Assembly (NCBI RefSeq): GCF_024730565.1
Contig: NZ_CP077725.1
Span: 1,302,001-1,366,000, forward strand
Source: Clostridium sp. CM027
GTDB taxonomy: Bacteria > Bacillota > Clostridia > Clostridiales > Clostridiaceae
Direction: 5' to 3'
DNA length: 64,000 nt
The notes beneath the pieces were generated by a model that saw only the letters and a list, made by a program, of their open reading frames with translations, was not told the DNA's origin and made no database searches. Every line of letters starts with the position of its first letter. Positions within the stretch are counted from its first letter, which is position 1. This document shows positions 26,704 to 35,018 of the stretch, in pieces. Made by a program: the position numbers and the translations under genes.

Positions 26704-27321
26704 TCACTTTAACTTATCAATGTTTCCTGATTGAATATATTTAATATTTGCTTGGATTTTTTCATATGTCCAATTCCACCACTTAATTTTAAGCAATTTA
26801 GAAATTATGTCATCATCATACCTTTTCTTTATAACTTTAGAGGGTACTCCTCCAACAATAGTATATGGCGGAACATCCTTGGTAACTACTGCCCTAGTTC
26901 CAATAATTGCACCATCTCCAATTTTCACACCTGCCATAATTATAGCGTCATAACCTATCCACACATCATTTCCAATTACAATATCCCCCTTATTATCCCA
27001 AGCATTTGTTATATGGCCGACGTCTAAGCCCCATTCCTCATAAAATATTGGAAATGTATAAGTAGATAGTGATTTCATTGTGTGATTTCCACTTGTCATG
27101 AGAAACTTCGCTTTACATGCAATTGAACAAAATTTCCCAATTATTAATTTATCATTGTTTACAGGATACTGATATAATACATTATTTTTTTCAAAATCCC
27201 TTGGATCATTATAATAATCATTATATATTGTATAATCTCCAACTTTTATATTATCTCTTGTAATTATATTTTTAAGATATATTGTTTGGTAATCGTTACT
27301 TCTTGGATATACTTTATTTGT
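26704..27321 (-). pseudogene. Vat/CatB-type xenobiotic O-acetyltransferase, interrupted by IS21
   Basis: The body of a hexapeptide-repeat acetyltransferase related to streptogramin (Vat) and chloramphenicol (CatB) enzymes: [42 protein letters not shown] (catalytic His), [30 protein letters not shown] and [11 protein letters not shown]. Its first six codons and ribosome site lie at 29893-29930, on the far side of the IS element. Joining the two parts across the 5-bp duplication TTTGT gives [18 protein letters not shown] and a normal 210-residue protein. In place, the frame continues into IS sequence for 29 codons and could only make a chimera without a ribosome site. Confidence 0.93.
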
Positions 27322-27422
27322 TGTATATGTTAATCTAAAACTACCCCACAATTCTAATTGAAATATCCCCCACCTTACAGTAAACTTTCTTATGAGAGGC
27401 ATCATAAGAGGGGGAAATGGAG

Positions 27423-29018
27423 ATGATTAAATTGAGTGAAAAACAACACATCATAATATCGGCACATCTAAACGGAAAGTCTCAAAGGTCCATAGCTAGA
27501 GAGACCGGAATTGATAGAAAAACCATTAGTAAATATGTTAAAGAATACGAAGTGGCAAGACAAGAAATTTTGAATTTTAATGGAGGAATTGATGATATAA
27601 GAGAACTTCAGGACAGTATTGTTGAGAAACCTAAATACAATTGCATAAATAGAAAAAAGAAAAAATTAACCGATGAAATTATAAATAAGATAAAGGGGTA
27701 TATTGAAGAAAACCAGCAAAAACGGCATGCCGGGAGGCATAAGCAGCAAAAAAAGAAAATTGATATATATGAAGCGTTAAAAGAAGACGATTACGATATA
27801 AGTTATCCAACTGTGAGTAACTATATAAATAAATTACTTGAGAATGGAGCCGAGGCATTTATAAAATCAGAATATGAGCTTGGGGATATTTGTGAATTTG
27901 ATTGGGGGGAAGTAAAGTTAACTATTAATGCTGTGGATAGAACATTTCAAATGGCTGTATTTACATCTGCAAAAGGGAATTATAGATATGCACAGTTATT
28001 TGCTAAACAAAATTCAGAGTGTTTTCAAGAAGCTCATGCTTTGTTTTTTGAACATATAGGACAAGTATATAGAACAATCGTTTATGATAACATGAGAGTT
28101 GCAGTTAAAAAATTTGTAGGACCTACTGAGAAAGAACCTACGGATGCATTGCTTAAAATGTCCATGTATTATGGCTTTGATTTTAGGTTTTGCAATACTC
28201 GAGCTGGAAATGAAAAAGGTCATGTCGAGCGAAGTGTAGAGGTAGTACGACGTAAGTCTTTTAGTAAAAATGATAGTTTTAAATCATTAGAAGAAGCTAA
28301 TAAATATCTGATGGAAACATGCGATAAATTGAATAGCCAACCACATAAAATAAAAAATATGAAGACTGCAAAAGAAATTCTTAATGAGGAAAGACAACAT
28401 ATGGGGCATTATATTGCAAAACTTGACACTGCTAGGATAGAAGAACCTAGAGTGGATAAATATTCGACATTCTCAGTGAATACCTGTCGGTATTCTGTAC
28501 CTGATATATATGTTGGAAAAAGAATATTCATAAAAGTATATTCCAATGACATTGTTTGCTTTAGTGAGGGTAAAAAAATAGCTTCCCATGAAAGGAAGTT
28601 AGGATTTTATGAATGGTCTATTAAGCTTGAACATTATCTTAATACCTTTAAAAGAAAGCCAGGATCATTAGCTTCAAGCACTGCAATGCTACAAGCAGAC
28701 CCTAGGATTCAAAACATCTATGATACCTATTATAACAAAAAAGAGAAAGATTTTATAGAATTACTTTTATTTATAGGTAAAAGTAATATCTCTAAGGTCC
28801 TAAATGCAATAAATTTATTAAATAAAATAAATCCTACGGATATAACAACCGAAAAAATAAAGTCTATTTGTAATAGAGATTATACTAATTTTATCGAAAA
28901 TAATGTTATCCAACTAAATTCAACTGTTGAATTTGAACCTAACGGTTTACTAGATGTGTATAAATCTTTAATACCAATATCAACGGAAGATTTTAATAAT
29001 GAGGTGGCTATAATATGA
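27423..29018 (+). CDS. istA: IS21-family transposase IstA
   Basis: About 531 residues. The N-terminal HTH ([35 protein letters not shown]) precedes a DDE integrase-type catalytic core: first Asp in [12 protein letters not shown], second in VYDNMRVAV, Glu in [17 protein letters not shown]-terminal beta-barrel-like region ([19 protein letters not shown]) follows. The ATG at 27423 is placed eight bases after GGGGG; an ATG six bases earlier is also possible. It overlaps istB by 4 bases, the usual coupling in this family. Confidence 0.95.
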   Translation: MIKLSEKQHIIISAHLNGKSQRSIARETGIDRKTISKYVKEYEVARQEILNFNGGIDDIRELQDSIVEKPKYNCINRKKKKLTDEIINKIKGYIEENQQKRHAGRHKQQKKKIDIYEALKEDDYDISYPTVSNYINKLLENGAEAFIKSEYELGDICEFDWGEVKLTINAVDRTFQMAVFTSAKGNYRYAQLFAKQNSECFQEAHALFFEHIGQVYRTIVYDNMRVAVKKFVGPTEKEPTDALLKMSMYYGFDFRFCNTRAGNEKGHVERSVEVVRRKSFSKNDSFKSLEEANKYLMETCDKLNSQPHKIKNMKTAKEILNEERQHMGHYIAKLDTARIEEPRVDKYSTFSVNTCRYSVPDIYVGKRIFIKVYSNDIVCFSEGKKIASHERKLGFYEWSIKLEHYLNTFKRKPGSLASSTAMLQADPRIQNIYDTYYNKKEKDFIELLLFIGKSNISKVLNAINLLNKINPTDITTEKIKSICNRDYTNFIENNVIQLNSTVEFEPNGLLDVYKSLIPISTEDFNNEVAII

Positions 29019-29779
29019 TAAATAAGAAGAAATTATATAAAGATATTGAAGAATTAGCAATAGATCTTAAACTTGCAGGTATAAAAAACAACTTTGAGGT
29101 GGGTGCGAAAGATGCTTGCATTAATGACATAAGCTATGAAGAATTTCTTTACAAATTATTGGAAAAAGAATCTGTTTTAAGAAGTGAAAGTAGTAAACAA
29201 AATAGAATTAGAATAGCAAAGTTTCCTTATAAAAAATATATCGAAGATCTTGTAGTTGAAGATTTACCAGTTGATGCTAAAAAGAAATTAAAGACGTTAA
29301 GTTCACTTGAATTTATTAGTACAGGACAAAATGTAATTTTAGCTGGAAATCCTGGGACAGGCAAGACCCACATGAGTATTGGCCTTGGAATAAAAGCTTG
29401 TTTAGCTGGCTATAAAGTTCTTTTTATTACGGTATCATCGCTTATCACCCAATTAAAAGAAAGTCGTTCTCAGAAAGTATTAAGAGCATTTGAAAATAAA
29501 TTTGATAAATATGATTTAATTATTGCTGATGAATTGGGATATATTTCTTATGATAAAGAAGGTTCAGAACTTTTATTTAGTCACTTATCATTAAGAGCAG
29601 GTAGAAAATCAACTATAGTAACCACAAATTTATCCTTTGAAAGGTGGAATGAGATATTTAAAGACCCTATTATGACCGCTGCAATGATCGATAGACTTAC
29701 GCATAAGGCATATATAGTAAATATGAATGGTAACTCCTACAGATTAAAGGAAACTAAAGAATGGCTCGCAAAACAATAA
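29015..29779 (+). CDS. istB: IS21-family helper ATPase IstB
   Basis: 254 residues, a DnaC-like AAA+ ATPase that assists IstA in target choice and strand transfer. Walker A is GNPGTGKTH (about residue 110), Walker B is LIIADELGY and sensor 1 is TIVTTNLSF. It starts with the ATG that overlaps the istA stop. Full length for the family. Confidence 0.95.
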   Translation: MINKKKLYKDIEELAIDLKLAGIKNNFEVGAKDACINDISYEEFLYKLLEKESVLRSESSKQNRIRIAKFPYKKYIEDLVVEDLPVDAKKKLKTLSSLEFISTGQNVILAGNPGTGKTHMSIGLGIKACLAGYKVLFITVSSLITQLKESRSQKVLRAFENKFDKYDLIIADELGYISYDKEGSELLFSHLSLRAGRKSTIVTTNLSFERWNEIFKDPIMTAAMIDRLTHKAYIVNMNGNSYRLKETKEWLAKQ

Positions 29780-29892
29780 TAAAATTTCCCTTCACTATAT
29801 AATTAATTTGGAGGGAATATTATTTTTTTTTACAATTTTTGGTGGAGGAGTTTTGGGTTAGAATATGGGGGAGTTTTCACTTGACAAATACA

Positions 29893-29930
29893 TTTGTATT
29901 TGGAATAGTCATGTTTACCTCTCTCCTTTG
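29893..29930 (-). pseudogene. 5' end of the Vat-type gene beyond the IS
   Basis: On the minus strand GGAGAGAGG is followed by an ATG at 29912 and six codons, MTIPNT, and then the IS begins. The ribosome site and start codon of the acetyltransferase are stranded here, together with its upstream promoter region. Confidence 0.9.
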
Positions 29931-30469
29931 TATTATGCTAATGAATTATGCTAATTTTTTGACTATCCCATTATTACAATACATTTTTTCATAGAACCAC
30001 TCCTAAAATAATCCTTATTTCTTTCGTTGTTTTATACAATTACGGATTAATTGACAAGTAAATAATACCATTATGTACGATATATTACTATTATTTAGCG
30101 GGAATTTTACAAAGAGTGCTAACTATAATCCAATAAAAAAATCTTAGACCATTCCCCCTTAAAGTGTAATTTAACAGTCAAGGAAAACACAACAAATGTC
30201 GTGAAAACAGACTTTCACGTCATTTGTACTTTATTCTTTATGTGGCTTTTTATGCAATTCAGTGTATGAGTTATACAAAATATCCCTTGTGGTAAACTCA
30301 TATGCGGCTATTCATGATATAATATTTAAAACACATTTATAGAATGCTATGTTGTATTTGTATAATATGGGCAGCTAACTATTAGTGCTTTGTACACGGG
30401 ATATAGTAAGGAAGTGAATATTTAGTGGGTTTGGGTAATTGTTGAATACCCTCTCACTAAAGATGAATT
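29931..30469. other. intergenic region upstream of thyA/dfr
   Basis: AT-rich. Contains one TCGTGAAAG hairpin repeat (30192-30227) and TATAAT-like boxes near 30319 and 30362 that may serve the vat gene leftwards or the folate genes rightwards. No coding remnant recognised. Confidence 0.4.
30192..30227. repeat. TCGTGAAAG hairpin repeat
   Basis: ACAAATGTCGTGAAA and TTTCACGTCATTTGT are near-perfect arms around a short loop. Same family as 26547, 31344 and 32262. Confidence 0.65.
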
Positions 30470-30708
30470 ATGTTAAATGAAATGGATAGACAATATCTTA
30501 AAATGGGTGAGAAGATTTTGAAAAGAGGATATCATGACTAAAACCGTACTGGAGTTGCAACTTACAAACTACCTCATCAAATTATGCAATTTGATTTAGA
30601 AGAAGAATTCCAGATATTAAAAACTTCTATAACTTTACACCAGAAGATATTAAACTTATAGATTATAAACACCTTGGGAAAATAAATATGGGGAGTGTGG
30701 CGGTATAA
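30470..30708 (+). pseudogene. thyA: thymidylate synthase gene with large internal deletion
   Basis: The first part reads MLNEMDRQYLKMGEKILKRG, then a TAA where an Arg codon belongs, [23 protein letters not shown] and ILKTS, the N-terminal folate-dependent thymidylate synthase region. The sequence then jumps, in another frame, to the family's C-terminus ([20 protein letters not shown]...VAV). About 80 of roughly 265-280 codons survive, and the catalytic Cys region is lost. The TAA overlaps the dihydrofolate reductase ATG by one base, the usual thyA-folA coupling. Thymidylate must be made by another enzyme in this organism. Confidence 0.85.
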
Positions 30709-31208
30709 TGCTTACATGTATTGTTGCAATTGGAGAGGATTTTGCTATAGGTAAAAATAACAATTTACTTTGGCATTTTTCAAAAGACTTAAAAAGATTC
30801 AAGCAAATCACAGGTGGAAATACTATTATAATGGGAAGAAAGAATTTTGAGACACTTCCTGGTATCCTTCCTGGTAGACATCATATTGTTATTACACAAA
30901 ATAAAGATTTTGTTATAAATGATGAAAGAGTTACTATTTTAAATTCTAAGGAAGAGCTATTTGCATTTATGGAAGACAGTAAAGAATACTTTGTTATAGG
31001 TGGCGGAAAGATTTACAAGTTATTATTGCCTTATTGTAATAAGATACATTTAACAAAAGTACATAAGAAATATAATGCTGATATTTTTTTCCCTAAACTA
31101 AACTATTTAGAGTGGAATAGTAGAGAAGAAGAAACTGGGTACATCAATGATGATAAAACAACATCATACACTTTTTTAACACTGGAACGTATTATTAAGG
31201 TGAAATAA
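30708..31208 (+). CDS. folA: dihydrofolate reductase
   Basis: A 166-residue NADPH-dependent reductase that makes tetrahydrofolate. Landmarks are CIVAIGEDFAIGKNNNLLWHFSKDLKRFK (substrate and cofactor contacts, with Leu-Trp and the acidic Asp), NTIIMGRKNFETLP (NADPH loop), HHIVITQNK, and YFVIGGGKIYKLLLP. The length is normal. It starts inside the last codon of the deleted thyA, so its translation may have depended on thyA and now relies on GGAG upstream (about 30690). A strong terminator follows. It is the target of trimethoprim-like drugs. Confidence 0.95.
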   Translation: MLTCIVAIGEDFAIGKNNNLLWHFSKDLKRFKQITGGNTIIMGRKNFETLPGILPGRHHIVITQNKDFVINDERVTILNSKEELFAFMEDSKEYFVIGGGKIYKLLLPYCNKIHLTKVHKKYNADIFFPKLNYLEWNSREEETGYINDDKTTSYTFLTLERIIKVK

Positions 31209-31238
31209 AAATATATATGGAATATCATTTTTTAAAAC

Positions 31239-31289
31239 TACCAATAACCCATACAACATAATTAAATTATATTGTATGGGTTATTGGTA
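31239..31289 (+). terminator. terminator after dihydrofolate reductase
   Basis: TACCAATAACCCATACAA pairs perfectly with TTGTATGGGTTATTGGTA. It lies 31 bases past the stop. Confidence 0.8.
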
Positions 31290-31343
31290 AAGATAATGTT
31301 ATTGATAGATTACTTAATAACTCTTAATATAATAAGGAAAAAT

Positions 31344-31379
31344 ACAAATATCGTGAAAGATAACTTTCACGTCATTTGT
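31344..31379. repeat. TCGTGAAAG hairpin repeat
   Basis: ACAAATATCGTGAAAG and CTTTCACGTCATTTGT arms. It sits between the ends of convergent dfr and def, so it could work as a shared 3' hairpin. Confidence 0.65.
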
Positions 31380-31405
31380 GTTATAAGTTCGTTTATTGAT
31401 TTGCA

Positions 31406-31855
31406 TTACTTTATATATTCAGTAATTAGATCAGTAAAAAGAATACCTTCTAAATGGTCTATTTCATGGCAAAAACATTTTGCTAAATCTCCTGTGCCAG
31501 TCACTATAATTTCCTCTCCATTCTCATTCAACGCTTGTACCGTTACCTTTGCAGGTCTTTTTAACTTCCCTAATCTATTTGGAATGCTTAAACATCCTTC
31601 TACAACTTCTTGAATACCTTCCGACTTAATTATCTTTGGATTAACTAATTTTATAAGTCCTTGACCCATATCTACTACAATTAATCTCTTTAGTATGCCT
31701 ACCTGTGGAGACGCCAACCCTCCACCTTTTGAATTATACATAGTATCTGCCATATCATTTAGAATAAGCCGTATTTTATCGTCTATTACTTCAACTAATC
31801 TGCTTTTTTTTCTCAATATTTCATCATCAAAAAATCTAATTTGTCTTAATGCCAT
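31406..31855 (-). CDS. def: peptide deformylase
   Basis: A 149-residue metalloenzyme that removes formyl groups from nascent proteins. All three motifs are present: GGGLASPQVG (about 44-53, Ser in place of the commoner Ala), EGCLS with metal ligand Cys88, and HEIDH with His130, Glu131 and His134. Its ATG follows the stop of an XRE regulator gene with no gap. This pairing with a dedicated repressor is unlike the housekeeping def-fmt arrangement and suggests an accessory, inducible deformylase. Confidence 0.95.
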   Translation of the reverse strand: MALRQIRFFDDEILRKKSRLVEVIDDKIRLILNDMADTMYNSKGGGLASPQVGILKRLIVVDMGQGLIKLVNPKIIKSEGIQEVVEGCLSIPNRLGKLKRPAKVTVQALNENGEEIIVTGTGDLAKCFCHEIDHLEGILFTDLITEYIK

Positions 31856-32092
31856 TTAAACTACCCCTCTACTTTGCTGTGCTCTAGATTTTCTTTCACT
31901 TTCTTCAAAAAGAAAAACATCCTCTATGGAACTGCGAAATGTTTTACAAATATCATAGGCTAACCATATAGACGGCTCAAATTTTGCTGTTTCAATAGAA
32001 TTAATTGCTTGTCTTGATACACCCACAAGTTCTCCTAATTGTTGTTGCGTTAATCCAAAAGATTCACGAAATTGTTTTATTTTATTTTTCAT
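31856..32092 (-). CDS. XRE family regulator paired with deformylase
   Basis: 78 residues with a Cro/CI-type HTH (MKNKIKQFRESFGLTQQQLGELVGVSRQAINSIE, then FEPSIWLAYDICKTF) and a short basic tail, as in YozG/YgzD-type small regulators. The ATG at 32092 is chosen over an in-frame GTG because AAGGTGG lies six bases upstream. It is cotranscribed with def. A perfect 16-bp palindrome (32106-32121) between promoter and ribosome site is its likely operator. Confidence 0.92.
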   Translation of the reverse strand: MKNKIKQFRESFGLTQQQLGELVGVSRQAINSIETAKFEPSIWLAYDICKTFRSSIEDVFLFEESERKSRAQQSRGVV

Positions 32093-32105
32093 TAGTACCA
32101 CCTTT

Positions 32106-32121
32106 GTAAGGTTAACCTTAC
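32106..32121 (-). promoter_or_regulatory. perfect palindromic operator of the XRE-def operon
   Basis: GTAAGGTTAACCTTAC is a perfect 16-bp palindrome, just downstream of the -10 box and just upstream of the ribosome site. A repressor bound here would block transcription. Confidence 0.7.
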
Positions 32122-32127
32122 ATTGCT

Positions 32128-32156
32128 AATATAGCATTATTTTACTATTATGTCAA
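32128..32156 (-). promoter_or_regulatory. sigma-A promoter of the XRE-def operon
   Basis: On the minus strand TTGACA (32156-32151), a 17-base spacer and TATATT (32133-32128). Confidence 0.8.
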
Positions 32157-32570
32157 TTTAACACTATGTATAGAATTACATTAAATTATATATAAGAAAA
32201 GCAAAATAGGGTTCGTTAATATTGGGGTAAAAAGAATAGTTTATATTATGGTATCAAAAAAACACAATGTCGTGAAATAATTAATTTAACGACATTTGTT
32301 GTGTACCTATATATAGCCTAGAGCTTCATTCATTCTTTTTCCATATGCACTAAGCAACTATTTCACTGCATAAAAGGTGTCTAATTGAGAATATGCACTC
32401 CATTTATGCACTTTTTAACAATTTATCCATGCTCTAAACTCTATACCATTTTAATAATATTTAGTACATAGTATAAGAAAGAGACGACATAACTGAATCT
32501 AAACTTATGTTATCTCTTATCTCAACTCTACAAATTGGAATTTTGTAGAATTCACATTTTGTTCATTGAT
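32157..32570. other. intergenic region with one hairpin repeat
   Basis: AT-rich. Holds the hairpin repeat at 32262-32303. Nothing coding is visible between it and the hydrolase stop at 32571. Confidence 0.4.
32262..32303. repeat. hairpin repeat, TCGTGAAA family (stem variant)
   Basis: ACACAATGTCGT and ACGACATTTGTTGTGT arms. The ATGTCGTGAAA head is shared with the other copies, while the 3' arm has changed together with it (ACGAC), so pairing is kept. Confidence 0.55.
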
Positions 32571-33464
32571 TTACCATTCACATAAAAATGACAAAATCTG
32601 CTGTACACTGTCCTTTCTGGCGTTTGCACACTCTTTCGGATATTTTTGCTCAGCTTCAATAGCCCTTCTAATAAATAGTTTTTTTAATGGATTTACTATA
32701 GGTATATTTCCAAGTAGATGACTTGCCTTTTCGTAAACAATGCTTTTTACTCTATATGGATAATTTGATTTTAATAGCACGGTTTCCATTCTTGGAACGG
32801 CTTCATCAGCTGGCCAACAATCATCATTTTGCGCAGCAAGCATCAATATATCGGCTTTTATATTCTCAACCTTTATACGTGAGGAAGGTATTGGCGGATT
32901 TATGTCATAAATATAACGCATAGCTCGCCGCAGAGTGTACTTTTTATTTTTATGGGCTTGATGCAATAAAGTAAAAAGGCCCTTATCCAAAAGCGTACTG
33001 GAAGTAAAAGCAATGTCTTTTCCACCGTATGTATAGGTCGACTTATGTGTTCTTCTGAATTTCTTGTCTGCCCCCTCCATTACATGGTCAAACGGCGAAA
33101 TTGCAATAACGCAACTAATTTCCGGAAAAAGCGATGCGCATAACAAAGCATATCCTGCACTAGTGGATGTTCCGATAATGGCTATTTTTTTAATTTTTTG
33201 TTCTTGGTACGAAAGCGACCACTTTATCGCTTTATGTACATATTCCACCGGAATGCCATGCATTTCTTTTGGGAGTCCGCTCCATTTATAAAAACCAAGG
33301 ACAAGAACAGAGTATCCTTGTTCAACTAAAAATGAAGCCGATGCTTGCGCCCGTTTTGATCCGACCCCTGCACCACTCATGAAAATTATGGATTTTTCCA
33401 AATATTTATTGCCTTTATAAAATGTTCCGCAAAATCCGTCTTTATCTAAAGAAAACATCTGCAC
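32571..33464 (-). CDS. BAAT-like acyl-CoA thioesterase/acyltransferase family hydrolase
   Basis: About 297 residues with an alpha/beta-hydrolase fold. The nucleophile elbow is IIGTSTSAGYAL (G-x-S-x-S; Ser or Cys is usual here), a later acidic residue is in LMLAAQNDDCWPA, and the His is in YEKASHLLG, matching the C-terminal catalytic domain of bile-acid-CoA:amino-acid N-acyltransferase/acyl-CoA thioesterases. The N-terminal BAAT domain is missing, as in several bacterial members. A GTG at 33464 has AAGGAGG eight bases upstream and is preferred; an ATG lies six bases further in. Substrate unknown. Confidence 0.8.
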   Translation of the reverse strand: MQMFSLDKDGFCGTFYKGNKYLEKSIIFMSGAGVGSKRAQASASFLVEQGYSVLVLGFYKWSGLPKEMHGIPVEYVHKAIKWSLSYQEQKIKKIAIIGTSTSAGYALLCASLFPEISCVIAISPFDHVMEGADKKFRRTHKSTYTYGGKDIAFTSSTLLDKGLFTLLHQAHKNKKYTLRRAMRYIYDINPPIPSSRIKVENIKADILMLAAQNDDCWPADEAVPRMETVLLKSNYPYRVKSIVYEKASHLLGNIPIVNPLKKLFIRRAIEAEQKYPKECANARKDSVQQILSFLCEW

Positions 33465-33741
33465 AATCAACACCTCCTTGATGTTCAGAAAATATAAATA
33501 ATCTGCAGTTTAAATTCCAATTTGTATGCTTATTATATAAATAATCTTTACTTCGTCCTTGATTACAAATACGAATTAACTTATATGCTTAATTATACTA
33601 TATATAACATATATTTCATACGAGAATTTTACAGTTCTAAGCGATAAAAAGCATACAACATAACGAATGTTATCTTGAATGGGTATTTCTCTAAGTGTCA
33701 CATATGGACTTGGTGAAATATCTAAACGTACAGAGAAAAAG

Positions 33742-33771
33742 AAGTTGAAAGGTACTTGCACCTTTCAACTT
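33742..33771. terminator. hairpin AAGTTGAAAGG...CCTTTCAACTT
   Basis: An eleven- to twelve-base-pair perfect stem with a seven-base loop, in the spacer between the hydrolase and the next gene. No long T-run follows. Confidence 0.5.
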
Positions 33772-33875
33772 AAATGAAATTTAACTAACTATGGCTGATT
33801 AATGGTGGGGATTTATCCAAATTATTGTAGTATGCACCCTTGTACTGTATAATTATGATATAAAACACACGAGGA

Positions 33876-34373
33876 GTGATTGCAATAGGTATATTTAGTA
33901 AGAAAAATAAAAACAGAAGTATAACTTTATCTTTAGTGGATGGAATAGACGGATATAGCAAAGAAACTTTGGTAAGTTTAACTATAGATAATGACAAACA
34001 ATGTTTAACAATTAACGCAAGAGTATTTAAAAACCCACCTATACACCTAATGTTAGAACAAATAACAGGAGTACAACGTATTTCAAAAAGTAATATAATC
34101 CAAAAAAATAAAAGTACTGTCGGTAGAGCTGCAGTAGGTGGAGTATTATTAGGGCCGCTAGGCGCTATTGTAGGTGGTATGAGTGGAATAGGCGATAAAC
34201 ATACTACGGAAACTAAATATTACATGGTAATAAACTATAAATCTCAAAGTAGAGATGTAAAAGTGTTAAGTTTTAAGATGGTTGGTTTTAGTAATTGGCC
34301 CAGTTTTATAAAAGAGCTTAAAAGTAAGATAAATACTCAACACATGGAAGATACTACAGAAGTATACTTGTAA
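33876..34373 (+). CDS. hypothetical protein with glycine-zipper segment
   Basis: Up to 165 residues: a soluble beta-rich N-terminal half, then a hydrophobic glycine-zipper (VGRAAVGGVLLGPLGAIVGGMSGIG, about 108-132) that could insert in a membrane, then a C-terminal part rich in aromatic and basic residues. The only standard start is a GTG at 33876 overlapping its own GAGGAG. The ideally spaced codon (33885, before GIFSKKN, where relatives would begin) is ATA instead of ATG, so translation may be reduced. Family common in Firmicutes, function unknown. Confidence 0.7.
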   Translation: MIAIGIFSKKNKNRSITLSLVDGIDGYSKETLVSLTIDNDKQCLTINARVFKNPPIHLMLEQITGVQRISKSNIIQKNKSTVGRAAVGGVLLGPLGAIVGGMSGIGDKHTTETKYYMVINYKSQSRDVKVLSFKMVGFSNWPSFIKELKSKINTQHMEDTTEVYL

Positions 34374-34429
34374 ATATCATGACACTTAGGAAACTAGGCG
34401 TTATTTTTTTATACAAAATGAAGTGATCA

Positions 34430-34494
34430 AAATTGAAGAAGTAAGATGTCCTAAATGTAACCAACTGCTTTTAAAAGCTGATTACATTAAGGGG
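34430..34494 (+). pseudogene. Com-like zinc-ribbon fragment
   Basis: The plus strand reads IEEVRCPKCNQLLLKADYIKG, the first half of a Com-type zinc-ribbon protein (CPKC knuckle present). The frame then meets the GGGGTTCTACGCC junction and the second CxxC pair is missing. Confidence 0.6.
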
Positions 34495-34740
34495 TTCTAC
34501 GCCCAAAACCTGTTATTGTTTGGCGCAATAGGTTCTCAAAAATCTTCTTTAAAAATTCCACACATCTTTCATTTAAACGTTGATCTAATGCTTGATTAGA
34601 AATAACTATTCCTATTTTTGCACTAAGCTTTGTACATAAGGTAACAAGTGTATTATTCGCAACCTCTGCATCCATAAAACAGCATAAGCAAACGAATTCC
34701 CACGTATTAATTTTACCTTTTCTTCTATCATTTGTAAAAT
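34487..34740 (-). pseudogene. IS4-type transposase N-terminal fragment
   Basis: The minus strand reads MDAEVANNTLVTLCTKLSA, then ISNQALDQRLNERCVEFLKKIFENLLRQTITG. This matches the N-terminal region of IS4/IS231-like transposases. The DDE catalytic core is absent, and the upstream part is frameshifted. The left boundary carries GGGGTTCTACGCCCAAAACC, related to the scar at 23944. Confidence 0.6.
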
Positions 34741-35018
34741 ACCCCCATCAATGTGTTTTTATTATCATTCAAATAATAACATTTTTACAAATGGAGGTCT
34801 TTATTTTTATAGAATTTTCTTAGCTTGATGGCTATGGGGTACGGCGACGATTCGTGCAAAAAACAGCCACAAGACAGCATTTTGCCTTTTAAATGAACTG
34901 TAAAGCAAAAATGAAACTACTATTTTGTGGCTGTTATGACGTACTATAAGAAAATTGTTATTATTAAATTCTATTTAATAGCTTAGATAAATTCGAATTT
35001 ATCAACTTCGTGGTATGC
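34741..35018. other. scrap region next to the IS4 fragment
   Basis: A minus-strand stretch (about 34806-34860) reads ARIVAVPHSHQAKKIL and a stop, which looks like a protein C-terminus of unknown source. A long hairpin, ACAGCCACAA...TTGTGGCTGT (34863-34934), follows. No gene. Confidence 0.35.

Larger units (their letters stand above)
27322..29892 (+). mobile_element. IS21-family insertion sequence, complete
   Basis: A 2571-bp element with istA and istB. The terminal inverted repeats begin TGTATATGTTAATC on the left and TGTATTTGTCAAGT on the right (complement), and both continue AAAACT, CCCC and TTCTAA. It is flanked on both sides by the direct repeat TTTGT (27317-27321 and 29893-29897), the target-site duplication. 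It lies inside the Vat-type acetyltransferase gene. Both reading frames are intact, so it is probably active or recently active. Confidence 0.95.
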
